Shown: positions 27,229-41,139 of the stretch, piece by piece
Position numbering within the stretch: position 1 is the first letter of the stretch
Layout of the letters: each line of letters begins with the position of its first letter
Source: Dryas octopetala
Taxonomy: Eukaryota; Streptophyta; Magnoliopsida; Rosales; Rosaceae
Assembly (NCBI GenBank): GCA_963921425.1
Contig: OY992838.1
Span: 7,750,001 to 7,814,000 of the forward strand
Direction: 5' to 3'
Length of the DNA stretch: 64,000 nt
Notes under the pieces: generated by a model
The model's database searches: none
The model's input: only the letters and a program-made list of their open reading frames with translations
Told to the model about the DNA's origin: nothing
Position numbers and translations under genes: made by a program

Positions 27229-28212
27229 ACCCAGTTAGTCCTTTTTCTTTTTCCTTTTCAATCATCTTCTGGGTCAGTTCTGAATCATTATTTTTCTTGG
27301 CAAATTCTTGTTGATTTGATTGTTTTCCTTGTTTTTGTTGACAAATGTGTTAGTTGTAGTTGAACCATGTTATGAATTTGATTGTATTTGTTAGAAAACT
27401 CTAGTTGGGTCTTATTTTTTGGTTAGTTGTAGGAGCTTTTCAGTTTGGCTGCATGCTATTTGTCTTTCAATTGGTTGTGTTCCATTGGGATTTTAGAAGC
27501 TTCAACTTTGAATTTCGGGAAGTTTGAACTGTCATAGACTTGGTGTGATTGTAATCTGAGTTGCTGGTCTTTTGTCATTGTTCTTCTTGAAATTAAACTA
27601 TGTTCTGATATATTTCCTTTTGAGTTGATTAAAGTGGTGCTTTGATTAATATCACACCAATATGATATTATGAGTTCTGAAGTTGCTGTAGACTCTGTCT
27701 AATGTATAATTAACACTTACAGTCATCATGGTGCGCTTTGGTTTGGTTGGGTGGGTTTCTTGTCATGATGGGGTTTGGGTGCTAATTTTTGCAACGTGAA
27801 ATTCAAGCTTGGTTTGTTTTCAAATAACAGTAGGTTGGGGGAAAAAAAATCAAGCAATTGTTTGCAGTACTTTTTTTACTGTCTGCTGGGAAAACTGGTG
27901 TGAATATCATCTGTTTTTCCGAAAATAGGTTGAAAAGTTGTCCTTTGTATTACACCATGTCCTTCAACTTTTATGTTGAATATTCATAAAGTCATAATGC
28001 TATGATCTGGGCTGTTGAATGATCTAAACCAATACATGCAGAGGCATAAACGATAAGATCTTATGGTTTTTCATTTTTGTTGTCTGTTACCAATCCAAAA
28101 ATTACCTCTTATAAAATATATAATTAACCTACTTTCGTGAAAGATGTTAATCAATATTTTCTTACCATTTGCAGGCCTCAAGATTCAAAGACGAAACGGA
28201 TGTTAACAAGTC

Positions 28213-29273
28213 ATGCAGTTATATCACCACCCATACTCATTGGACAGCCAAAGGGTGAGACTTGCTTTGGAAGAAAAAGGCATTGATTACACATCATACC
28301 ATGTCAATCCTGTAACAGGCAAGAATATGGATGCCTCATTCTTCAGGATGAATCCAAGTGCAAAACTACCGGTTTTCCAGAATGGTTCCCATATCATTTT
28401 CAACACTATTGAGATTATTCAGTATGTTACATACTTCACTAAACATTCCCATTACTGTGAATATGAAAAATAGGAGATTGAGTTTGGAAGTCATTAAAGC
28501 TTAGTATGAGTCATAATAGCTTTTGAAAATTTTCAAAGAGAGATACATTATAATAAAGAAGGTTAGGAGTATCTTTCGTTTAATATTTCTCTTTCGATCT
28601 GAAAGCAGTGTTTTCTTGTTTCCAAAAACATATTACTTACAATGGAGGAAGATTATAAAGTGCTATTGGTTTTTTCAGGTATGTAGAAAGAATTGCAATG
28701 GTCTCATTAGGCACTGAGAATATGACCTTCAGTGGCAGAGAAGTCATTGAATGGATGCACAAAATACAAGAATGGAACCCCAAGTTTTTCACGCTTTCTC
28801 ACATCCCGGAGAAGTACCGTCATTATGTCTCTAAATTCATAAGGCAGGTAGTGATTGCTCGAATGGCGGAATCTCCTGATTTAGCAGGTGCTTATCATTG
28901 TAAGTTAAGAGAAGCGTATGAGACAGAAGACAAGTTGAAAAACCCAAGTGTTTTGAAACAGGACAAGGACCATCTAATAAGACTTCTTGATGAAGTGGAA
29001 ACAAAGCTGAATGAAACAGAATATTTAGCAGGGGAAGAGTTTAGCATGGCAGATGTGATGCTCATTCCTGTGCTAGCACGCTTAGTGCTCTTAGATTTAG
29101 AGGATGAATACATAAGTAGCAGGCCGAACACTGCAGAATACTGGATTATGGTGCAGCAGAGGCCTAGTTATAAGAAGGCGATCGGGAAGCATTTCAATGG
29201 CTGGCGAAAGTACAAAACATTGATGAAAACATGGTGCTTTGTTCGAATTAGAACCATGCTAAGGAGATTTTGA
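28213..29273 (+). CDS. TCHQD: TCHQD-class glutathione S-transferase
   Basis: Two exons, 28213-28421 and 28679-29273, join as CA|G to give 267 residues, close to the length I recall for the Arabidopsis protein (At1g77290). The N-terminal thioredoxin-fold domain (about 1-80) starts MQLYHHPYSLDSQRVRLALE, with a Ser-containing active-site region near residue 9 and the glutathione-site motif KLPVFQNG followed by IIFNTIEIIQYVE. The C-terminal helical domain includes YLAGEEFSMADVMLIPVLAR, the usual GST N-capping region. The tail is basic (WRKYKTLMKTW, RTMLRRF), a feature of this class. Family members resemble bacterial tetrachlorohydroquinone dehalogenases and are expected to use glutathione; the plant substrate is not established to my knowledge. 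The 5' leader is probably spliced (exon from 28175). The gene converges on the SDG8-like gene. Confidence 0.93.
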
Positions 29274-29821
29274 TGAATTATTTATGATTTCCTTTGTCCC
29301 ATGCTGTAAATGACCCAGTTGCATTTAGATGGGAAAAAGAAAAAAGAAAAATAAAGATTCCAAGTGTATGCATTTCTTCTTTATATTTTAGATTGTAGAT
29401 TTTTTCCTTGGACCAAAAATCAAAATAGGGCAGGAGGAAGTTGGGGAATACTTGAAAATATTATTTGGATTGGTTCTGGATTGAAATTATTACTAGAAAT
29501 GATGCATATTCTGAGTTTGCAAGTCTTGCTAGGGAAACTCTCATTGAACCATAATATAAAGATACTTTCATTTGTTTATGTGAGTGTTATAAATCCTCTC
29601 ATGTCTCCCCTTCGTTAAGTTGGAGACTTGGAGGCCTTGTATAGCCTTATAGTTCAGAGATTATCTGAGGTTTTCTCTTGGTTAACTTCACTGGGGATAA
29701 ATGAAGTTCATTTTGATGCCAGATTTGCAACAGGTGTCCTGAGTCTTGAGTTCTAAGTGACATGGAATGGGTAGGGTGAGGGTAAAGATTCTAGATTGAA
29801 ATCTCCTTGTAATAATAATAA
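29274..29821. other. 3' flank of TCHQD
   Basis: This AT-rich sequence contains the probable 3' UTR, with an AATAAA-like AAATAAAG near 29349. No gene is seen before the palindromic element that follows. Confidence 0.45.
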
Positions 29822-30156
29822 GGGTTAAATACAAAAATGGTCCACAAACTATAAAAAGTGTCAATTTGATCCACAAACTTTTCAAGTTGTATCAAAACAG
29901 TAGAAACGCTAACTTTTATCAGAAAATTAACAAAATTAGTCACATGAAAGTGTGATGAAATGATGAAAATGTCTTTGAAAGTGTGGTCACTTGCTATGCA
30001 CATTACCAGTTTTCGTTAAATTTTTCGATAGAAGTTAACGTTTGTACTGCTTTGATACAACTTATAAAGTTCGTGAACCAAATTGACACTTTTTATAAAT
30101 AGTAGACCAAATTAAGATTCACTGTAAAATTCGTGTACCATTTTTGTATTTAACCC
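29822..30156. mobile_element. Palindromic MITE with possible 9-bp target duplication
   Basis: The element begins GGGTTAAATACAAAAATGGT and ends with its near inverse (ACCATTTTTGTATTTAACCC). Inner sequences also mirror each other (tracts around CACAAACT, GATACAACTT and TTAACG). It is flanked on both sides by TAATAATAA, a 9-bp duplication as expected for Mutator-like elements, although the AAT-repeat context weakens this. It has no coding capacity. It lies between the convergent TCHQD and SDG8 genes. Confidence 0.75.
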
Positions 30157-30976
30157 TAATAATAAGTACGGCAATTAATCATTCAAGGATCAGCAAAAAT
30201 ACACAACATCAACTGGAATTACAAATCCTATGTCAAGCAACCTCAGTCATGGTCATAACTAGTAACATTAAATAACTTAAAAATATTCGTAAAGTCTACA
30301 TTTGGAAAATGGAGAAAAACGTTGATATTTAATGCAATGTATCGTCAACTATGAGTCTGGAGTCTCCAATTTCTATGCTGTATATCCTGTCTTTGCATAC
30401 GTCAAATCACAAATCTAACTAGCAACTAACATTTTCTCTATTACAAAATACTAGCTAATGAACTGAATTCAAGAAGGAAATTTCCCAGTTTCTACAGTTC
30501 ATAAATACGAAAACCCATTTATCAGAGAATGTTGCAGAAATGCCAAACAAAAATCATTTTAGTCCCCTCAAGAACGAATCACGAGATGATGAAAAAGTAG
30601 ATCTGAACACCATTAAAATTAATCTAATAAGCAACAACATATATCATGGAAAGCATACAAAAAAAGAGATTCAAAATTGATCAATGCCTCTTCATTTATC
30701 TTTAAACCATCCTTCACAAGCCTTACAAATCACTATGAGAACGATACATAAATTAATATTACCTACCTCTTTGAGGTATTAACCCATGGATCAATATTTT
30801 TAAGAGCACATCACCAGATAGGATCATCTTTTTCACTGCGGTCTTAGTATTAGAACTTCAATTCGAAGACTTGAAAACTGACTAAAACTTCATTAAAATA
30901 AAACCCAGAAAAAAAGAAACGGGAACACAATCAGGTATATGGGAAATAAGTTGCTCATCCTATGAATGAATGTTGA
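30157..30976. other. Spacer downstream of the SDG8-like stop codon
   Basis: This AT-rich spacer contains the 3' UTR of the SDG8-like gene (minus strand). No ORF, repeat or RNA gene is recognisable. Confidence 0.45.
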
Positions 30977-33501
30977 TTAAAGGTGATGTGAATGCTGATT
31001 GACATTATTGCCAGCTTTGTCAACCCTATAGCCTATATCCCCTGAACAATATGAAGTTTTAAGCTCATTTGCTACATTTCCTATGCCTATGTTGTTTGTC
31101 CCACCTCCTGAGTTGTTTCCATTACATCCCCACCCATTCCTGTCCCTGAACCTTGGGGGCCTAAATTTTGTATTATTACACTTCTGCTGCTTGAAGTAGC
31201 TCCTTCCCAAATCATACGAGGATTCTCTCCCTCGTTTAGATGTACAATGATTGTTGGCACATGGAATGCCAAAGTTTGCTTGATTGGCACCAGTTGTGCT
31301 AGGAGTGCTTTCTTCAGAGTGACAAGTCACATGAACACAGCTGTCCTGTTGTCCTTCTGCAGGTTGATTAACTGGCACATGATTGACAGTATGAGAAGGT
31401 GAAGGGTCTTTCTTATGACGCGGAAATGGGGGCAATGGTGGAAAGGGATGGAAAGGCATGCCAGGAGCAACAACCCAAGAATCTACTGTTTCAGCATGGG
31501 GTGTTCCATATTGCTGAATGATACATAGTGGAATTCCATACGAGACAGGCAGGCGAGAAACAAATTTCTCTTGTGGTTGCCCTATAACTGCATCATCAGG
31601 ACACTTCAAAGGACAAAATGTTGACGAAGCAACGGATGAAGCCACAGGGGTATTAAGGAAAGGAGATGAAAAGCCTGGAGGAGCATCCTCAAGGTTGTTT
31701 TTCCTTTCATCATAGACCATACTAGCATCATTTTGTTGACAGTAATCATGCACAATGCTTGAGAAATTTATGTCCTCTCTGCTCACCTTCTCGAGATGCG
31801 AGGCCACTTTGCCCACCCCAGGCAATGGGCTAGATTCTAACTGTTTCCGCAATCCAGACTCACTCTTTTGTTCCTTGTTTTGAAGTAAACTTGAAGCTGC
31901 ATCTGTGTCTGCTGGCTGATCCCATCGACTTTTACGCTTGCGAACTTTTGTCACACTGGTTGGGCAACCACCTGTGCAAGGTGCAGAACATCCCTCCTGG
32001 GCACCTGTACTCACAGTTGCAAGCATTAATTGCTGAGCATAATCTATAGCTTCGGTAGGCCTTCCACTTTGCTCACGCCAATTATCATGTGATGAGGAAA
32101 ATCTATTGCTGTTTGAACCCCTGTTAAATTCCACCTTGCCATCATCCCTGTCTATGAAGCTATGTCTTCTGTAAGGTTTATGAATCCACCTATCTCGAAA
32201 GCTACGTGCTATTTGGTGGACCTGTACAATATGAAACTGATTTCAGTTCAGATGATACATTCATTCATTGAAACATCATGGCACGTATTGCAGAGAACAT
32301 CAAATGAATCCCCTCAACATGAACGGAAAACAGATGCTTAAGGAATCTAAATGGATTTTCAGAACAAGACCTGTTTGTCATCATGTTCTGTCAGGGAGAG
32401 CATTGACTCCGTAAAGCTGCACAGGAACACAATTCTCAGAGAACAAGCAACACAGCTAAGAAATTAAATTCATTTACTTGAATTAGAAATGAGCAATGTC
32501 ATCAATTTGCATGAAAGAAACTGAACAGCTGGAAGAATTCATCTGAGTTCAGATCAAGACATGAAAAAGTTAAATGCACTAAAAGTTACGCTCCTTAAAC
32601 TTAGCACAGCAAAAATTGCCAAAAGATATCTTCGACAGTAAACATGCCTTATGCCAAGGAGATCCATCACTAACGAAATTCACAAAAGAAGACTTCAGAA
32701 CAGACTACTATGTACATTTAACATCGTGTTTGTTTTATACAAGGTTGATTCTACAACTTATCTCTACACAAGTACACAGGAATTTCCCAAGCTATATGAA
32801 CACAGCTTTTAGAGTTCAGTAGCCCTGAGGCTAAGCAATACAGAGGAATTTTCGCAGAACTTTGGAGGAAAGTCATAGGGATGAGCCCAAGAATTTATAA
32901 GGAATTACTTAGGCTTCAGTTGGTAATCATGTGGCATTTTAAAAGCTTCAGCAGAAAGTTTTTGTAAGCTACAGAAACGATGCTTAGTAATGCTTTGTAA
33001 AAGCTACTGAATAAAAGCAAAGGTATTTGCAGAGTGCTGTATGTTGTTCTGAAAGTGCTGTCGAAAATAGAAAGTGGCCCAAATAAGTAATTGTAATACC
33101 AGAAATGCTGTCATACATAAACTACAATGCAATTAGAACATTTTTCCAAAACATTGCAATTCATTAAGGCCTCATTTGATGCCTACGATTGGATTGGATA
33201 GGATAAATGGCTAGATTAATGTTCATTCAAGGAAGAAGACGGAGAGTGTCTTCTAACTTGAAGGAAGAAGATGGATTAGCCATAAGGGGAAACTTATCCC
33301 CACTAATCCCACCATTTTTGTGGGGATGGAAGTTTCTCCTTAAGACCAATCCATCTTCTTTCCATCTTCCTTCAAGTTATAATTTTCTACCTTGAATACA
33401 CATGAAATAAGCCATTTATCCGATCCAATCCAATCCTAGGCATCAAACGAGGCCTGAATCTGAAACCAACTTCCACTCTTGCACAGGCCACCCCCCCCCC
33501 C

Positions 33502-33532
<31 letters not shown>

Positions 33533-36500
33533 GAGACTGAAAAATTAAGAAGGTTATCCAATGAAGAAACAAATGATTACCTCTCCATTCCAGGGCAGGG
33601 AGGACCTCCATTAATATGTTCTGATGTAAGTATCTGCCTTACGGCCAAATACTCTAGGACCTGCAAAGGTTATATTAGTCATTAGTCTGCTGCACGATAT
33701 CCATCAAGCTTTGTTCTCTATCCAAATTTTCTTGAGGGAGAAAGAGAGATAGCCAATTTTACAACTGGATTAATAAAACACTATATAAGTTAAAATGGTT
33801 TTCAGTGCAAGCACCTTCAGAAGTTTCCGGAGGATTGGTATCTTTTTGAAGTCTCCTTTGAAGTTTCCTCCTTTGAAGTCTCCCCTGCACTTCTTCAATA
33901 TGTTGTGCAGCATTCTCAAACCTGAGAAAAGAAAATATTCATCAACTGAAGCAAATTGGGGCACAATAAATAAATTAAGTTGTTGCCCACAAGGGGAAAC
34001 AGATGCTGTGAAACTATAGGGAAGATACGCACCATTTTTATTAATTACATCAACCAAAACCATCCGCGACTTTGTTTTCAAAAGCGCATCCAGAATCATC
34101 GAAAGATCTCGATTGCTGAAAAATAAAAGATGAGCCTTTTTAATGAAAAACTGTTAATTACACATTTCATCTAAAAGACAATAACTGAAACTAGTTAAGT
34201 GACCAATATTGCAACATAGAACAACAAAAGGAAGTGAAAGATTTCAAATGACCTCTGAATTGCTTCACCATTGCCACTATCACCTGATACTGCAGTTTCA
34301 AACAGAAGCCTCAAGTAGCCTTTAGTGGAATCCTGAAAGAAAATGGCATACATGCATGAACCACCAATATAAAAGACAAACTAAAAAAAAAAAAAAAAAA
34401 AGGAAGAAGCTGTTGCAAGGGTAAAGCTTCAAGAAAAGAAAATGGCAATAGGCTTTAGAAGTAACATTAAAAAAAAAAATTACACATATGATAAAGCATA
34501 TTCATTGGCAGAGAAAGTCCAAGGCACAGGTTTCCAGAAAAAAAAAACAAAACAAAACAAAACAATTATGCATATGAACCAAATTTGTAATGCAAAGTCA
34601 AACAGGAACACTTACACATGCACATCAACTTTCCAGTCACGAAAATTTAAAATACAACATTCAAAGAAGCACATTTGATAACAAGACAGCTACTTACTTT
34701 CCGTTTACTGATCCCTCCCTCTGCATCCAACAGCTCATTAAGCCTGTCCTCAACTGCAAGCATTGGAGAACATCAAACATCAATCAATCACCTTATCCAT
34801 TACTCCTATTTTCTAAAAGACAGTATAAAAAGAATCCCTAACCTGAACCTTCTATTAATCTTTTGGGTTTGATGGATAGCATGTGAGATTTACTGGCTGC
34901 CCCCTGAATTTTGTTAGCAGTTGGAGGAGTACTCACTTTGCCTTTCTTCACAAAACTAGATGAACGGGAAGTTTTCACGTTACGATGCAATTTAGAAGAA
35001 ACCTGCTTATTTTCAATAGTGCCCAACTTGGACTTTCTGTTAGCATCAATTCCATCAGATAAAGATTTGCTGAGCATTTTTATTGGAGAATTAATCTCAA
35101 GTCCTTCAAAAGAGTTTGAGGATTTTTCTATAGTCTCCTTTTTGCTGAAATCCTCCTGCTGAACAACAGACATGGGTCTACTAGTTACGTCCTCTGTTTG
35201 TTGGGAAGATTCAAATGTTTGTGCATAAGACGGTAATTTTCCTTTTGAGTGCTCCAATTCCAATGAATCATGTGTATGAGAAACAACAGATGCAAATCGG
35301 TCCACAGACTCTTTTTCTGTGGTGATCTCCAATTCCCCAACAGCAATTGTTGGCTTATCAATTTCCTTAGATACACTCGCCGCACTTTGCATTACCACAC
35401 CATCAAAGGAACTGGCTCTAGGCAATGTATTGTCCCACCTATCTTCAGATACACCATCTTCTGGAATCATCATAGGCTCCAGATATTCTTCATCTGAATC
35501 ATCTTGAACAATGACTTCAGAATTAAGAGGATCACCACCTATATAACCCTGACATTGAAGCGAACCACAATAACATTTTTTGGCAGCAGCTCCAAATACC
35601 CTTACATAGTTGTAGTCAAATGTCACCTCTTCACCCTGAAAAATAAGTATAGGTACATAGATACAGAATGGAGGTTATAAACACACAGAACATAGAGAAA
35701 GAAAAAATAAATTGAAGAAAACAGCTAAAAATAATGGCTTCAGAGGCAATGCAAGCAACAGACTGTTAGCCCCTACCAACATGTCAACCTTAAAATTCAA
35801 GGCTCTTTAGGTTTTCTTTTTTCTTCTCCTTGTATACATCTTATCCTTCTAGAGTTTTTCTAAACTTTTTTTTAATCCAAATTATAGCAAACACTAGTAT
35901 ATAACAAAAGTATTAGGTACTCGCAGGTCCATAAAAAGGTGGAGTAGTCTCCAAAATTAACAGTGTATCCTATATGATTTGATAAAGAGTCACAATAGAA
36001 TATATTTTCCTTCAAAGAAAAATATTAAAATAAGTAATATCAGAAAATAAATAATATAAACTTTCCGGACAACTTGATTTACAGTTAGGACTCAGGATAA
36101 GCAATAAAACCGTTCATTCTGTACAAGTCAACAATGAAAAAGGTGCTGAAATGATTAATTGGCCAAGAGGTGACTAGGGAGAGACTTTAACCCTGGAATT
36201 GCATCCCACATAAAACTTTGCAAATATAGCTTGATTTCTTGAATTGCATGCTTATGAGAGGAAATGACATAGTAAAGTCCATAAAAAGGGCAACATGTAC
36301 AGTTCCCTGATCTAAGTCAGCCATCTCTTAAATAACACATCTTCAGATCCCGAAACAGAAAGGCCTGAGCAGCTATATCAAACGTCTTACTCACAAAGGA
36401 GCTATATTATATACATTAATCCCACCCGAAAATGTGTACCTTTTATCTTATAATCATAAGCAGCAAAGTAAAGCCCCTAGTCATGTTCAACTTTAATAGT

Positions 36501-39500
36501 GTTTAAAGATAGTACTCAAAAAACCAAGAACTGAAAATTGATTTTTCCTGCTCGCAAAGGGTTAGAATCCATGTGAGCTACCATTATGATGCAATTCAAG
36601 CATTCAAATCATTACAGGGTTCATGCCTCTAACCAAAAAGTTAGGCAAGAAAGTAAAAAAGCAAGGCGCAAGCATACCTTCTGTATATCTCTCAATGCAA
36701 ATAGTCCTATGCATATCTCCCCATTCACCATCCACTGTTGAGAGCAAGAACAGAAAGTTAAGATTATAAAGAGAATGAGTAAAATCAAAAGTGAGCTTTC
36801 CACGAATTACACTTGCAACCAGCACATGAAATGAGGTCATGGAATACATGCTGAAAACAGAAAAAAAGAATGACAGCCACATTCTAATATATGTGGCCCT
36901 AAAAGAGTACCTCCTATCTCATATCCAAACCTTGTCATAACAACATTCAGGTCACCCCCTAGAGTTTACTAGTTTGTACATACACAAATTAATGTACTTG
37001 AAGAAAACCGACTTCACTATTATGTCAGAACAATTCATACATTAGATAGATGTAGGATACCATATTATATGCAAATTACAAGTAAACAAACATGAATAAT
37101 CCAGTACTTTATAACAAAGCAAACTGACTCCATTGAGATATAGTGTTTCATTTTCATTATAAATGAGACTTTATTAATAGAAGAAAAAGTAGAAGGAAAG
37201 ACGGACAAGATGTCAATTGAAAAAAAAGAGATTATAGAGACCAACTATCACAGAATCTGTCATTCATTCATTGCAAAAGAATGAACCAAATAAATTCATC
37301 ATATGCAGAATATGCCTCACAAGTTAAGGCATAAAAGGGTGAAAAACATGCATCTCTAAGCCCATGCCTCATTATTCCCATAGCCGAATTTCCTACAGAC
37401 TACAGTCCATTTAAAACCAAATAATAACCCAGTATATTATACCCATTATACTTATGTGTGAAAAAGGAAGGTATGTGATAAAAAAGAAAGAGGAATGATA
37501 ATTGAGACAAAAGAGAGCAAGACACAAATTGGCAGCAAGAGGAACTAGTCAATAACATCATCCACAAGAAATGTTCTAAAACTTTGGACTACCCCTAATG
37601 GTGGAGAATAAATATCCAAATTAACACATCATTACACCGAAGGCCTTCATAACCAAGAGGCACTCTGCCTTATCAAAGCAGGGAGGGGAGAATGGATTGA
37701 GCGACAAGCCCTATATTGCCAAAAATGAGAAAAGGCTCGTCCAGACCAAGTATATAATGAGAAGAATCTAGCCATCTCTATATACATAATATGCCCGTAT
37801 TTACATTCACCTTTTCTGTGCGACAATTAGGATCACAACTATGGTTAATGAAACGCCCCAAATTTCCCTTTGCACATGCATCTATTACCTGAAATAAAGT
37901 GTAAAAATTGTCAATGGCAACTAAAGTGCAACAATTTTAGAAGGATAATCAGGAAAAAAAGAAAAGCAGAAGTTCTATTTGACTGTTGAAGTTCTGGGAT
38001 AAGGAAACAAAATTTACCATACAATCAATATATAATTGAGAATTTGAGATTAGCATAAGAATATGTGATGCAGTAATAGCATAAACGGCTTACAGAACTG
38101 AAAAGATATAATATTACATATAATCAAGCTGCAGATTCAAAAGGATTCTTTTACTTCACATATTAGAGAAAATGAATTGCAAACAATATATATCAAGAAA
38201 AATTAATACAACCTACTAACTTGTTTGTAGGAAACAGAAACTTAAATTGATATAATCTAAACTGACAACTATTAAATTCATGAAAAAGTATGGTCCAAAT
38301 ATTGTTATACATCTGCTAGTAGGCCACATTAACATTCATCTGAGTAACGCAGCATGTGGCCATATTAACATGACATCTGATGGGACTACCCACAGACATG
38401 AAAATAACAAAGGACTCAAATATATATGAAGCAAAAAATTTAAGAGTTTTTTTTTTTATGTATGTCTAGAACTTTCCACACTAGTCACTAGCTTGCTGAT
38501 ATAATATCAGAAGGAAAAGGTCAATTTGAGTTTGTGTTGGGAATACAAACCTCGCTGCCATTCAATGTCATGAAGTAGAAATGCCTATGACCCTTCAAAG
38601 CATACTCTTTTTGCCGTGCCTCATAAGCATGTGTATCAAGCACCTGCTTGGACGATGTATTAAAAGATCTTAGAAGGTACAGGGTAATGTTTTATCTGCG
38701 TGTCTGTCTGCATATACATATAAGCAAACGTAACACATGTGCAAACATGTACAATTACACAATCAAAACAGAAACCAACAATTTGAGCAGAAGTTGAACC
38801 ACTCTGGCATATGTCAATGCATTGACCATGACTCATTTTACTTCTTTTTTCTTTTCTGATAAATAAGCCCTCACCTACAGGAATCCACCGATCCACTCAA
38901 AAATAAATTTCTTTCCCAAAAGAGTTTTATTCTTATAAACAACTGCAAGATTAACTCCATCTGCTGAACTGAGGGAAGAAATGAGCTTTGTGCCTCATTC
39001 TCTTTTCTTTTTTCAATCCCTTGGGGATAACGGATGAGTGAAAATCTTGCTGTGCGCAGCAAAAATGTGCATTTAAAAATGAGCCCTCACATGGAAAGAA
39101 TATATTGGTGAATTTTCTTATATTCTAGACTGCACCATATTAGATTTCTTAAAACTCAGTTATCTCATAAACTTGTGAATTTTCTAACATCCTAGACTCC
39201 TGCACATGCAACGCCTCAGTGAAAATTACACCCAAGAAAATAAAATGAAAGATACAAGAAGGAAAAAAATAAAAGAGTAGTGCATATTAATAAAAATTTG
39301 TTTCTTATAAAAGAAAAATAAAAGAAAAATGAATGGAAAATAAAAAGAGTAAAGTGGTTCAGACAAATTGGGAGATTAAGAGAGAATGAGAAAAGAAAAT
39401 CTAAGTGAAAAAAGTGAATTTCAATATCACATGAAAAATGACATGGAGTTACTGCTTCTAGGTTTAAAGGTAATAATGATACCAATTTAGCCTTGATATT

Positions 39501-41103
39501 GATTCATAAAAACTGGTGTCAAATTTTGGTGTGAGATATGAAACTATTGAGCTGGTTCAGTGGAAAAAATTAACTTTGAGAGAGATTCAAAGAGAGGCAC
39601 ACCAAAGCTGGGTGTTGGCTTATAAATTAGTATTTATGACTAAAATCATAGACCGACAAAACTTTTAGCTTTGGTTCCTCACCGAAAGAGCAAAACTTTA
39701 ATAGCTCCTCCAAACTGAATTCACTGGTGAAATACCTAACCAAAACTGAGAAAAAAAAAAAGTATTCTGAATTTACCTCTCCAACATATTCAATAAGAAA
39801 TTTCCCTTTAGATATATCTTCAAGCAACCTGAGTCCATAACCCTTCTTCCCACTTCGAAACTTCTCTAGTTTGGCATATCGGCGTTTTTGGAACTGCAAA
39901 CAAATATATCAACTAAAACAATGCCCTTTACAAAAAAAACACAATATTTGCTATATCCTATAAAAAAAAAAAAAGTATTTGCTATAAGAAATAGCTAAAA
40001 TACCTGTTGATTTGAACAAAGGTCTCTACATGGACAGGCTCCTCGAACACACTCAATGTTCAGCATTCGATTCAGGCAATCATCTCCACAACCCAACCGG
40101 CCATCTGAAGATGGTTTGCAATGGCAAACCATTATCTGATTAAAATTCAGAAAAGAAAAAAATTAAGGAAATATATAAATATATATATATACTGGTCTGA
40201 AAAGCCACAAATCTCATCAGATTTTTACAACTAACATTACTGATAAAAGGCAAAATTATGACTAAGAGCTTTGTACAAATTCATGTGTTTTTAAGATAAC
40301 CGATGAGATCATCTTTCAAATGTAGGGTACTGTCATAGGAATTCAAATATTTTGGGGGAGCGGCCCTGCCCATACCACAACAAAACTACAATGCTATAAG
40401 TGACTTGTGCAGATCCAAACATTCGAATTATATCTACAGATTTCAAAACTAATTCACATTGTAGATGAGAAACATATTGCATATTTTCAAAGTTATGGTA
40501 CCACTAATCTGCATTATCAAAAAATTTCCCCCTCAGGCCACCTTTCTTCAACACTAATCTAATTTCAAAGAGGAGTACATTATCTTATTTTGTATGGAAC
40601 AGCTGCAATTGGTTAAAGAAACTATTCCGTTCATCTTTACTAGGAGTATAACATTTTTCTGCACAAGAATAATAGTTTAAACCCTGTTTGAGAACATCTC
40701 CATGCTTGGCCCGTGTCAGTCCCATATATAGTTTCTTATCCAACTTTTAACATGCCTTGGACCAGCCATGTATATCATACATGCCCCAAGTCTGAGCCAT
40801 GTCCCAAGTGAGAAGCACCATCCCTCTTATTATTGTCACCAGGACAATCAGACGATTCCTCTTTTTTACCGAAATGTACTCAAAATGATACTCACACAGA
40901 CAGAATTAAAATACTAATATCCAGGTTAAAAAATTAAGGTCAAGTATAAACCTCGTCAATAGTCTGAGTTTTACGGCTACGGTGGAGGAACTGATTAGTT
41001 TTGATACATGCAACATTCTGTTGGGAAACTGCAATGCATTGGGACCAAAATAAGTGTCAGAAGTAAGAACCCACATATATGTAAATGTGCATGTGTGTGA
41101 ATT

Positions 41104-41139
<36 letters not shown>

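Larger units (their letters stand above)
18227..28174. other. About 10 kb gene-poor AT-rich region
   Basis: This is the long spacer between the head-to-head kinase and TCHQD genes. Bases 18227-18540 are the kinase promoter and probable 5' UTR. No open frame here shows splicing continuity or a recognisable protein. Homopolymer and (TA)n runs are common (20251-20270 poly-T, 21979-22006, 23046-23068 and about 23456-23480). Items listed separately are a 55-bp tandem duplication, a possible MITE and two G-boxes. Bases about 26810-26880 resemble a MITE end but have no partner. Confidence 0.55.
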
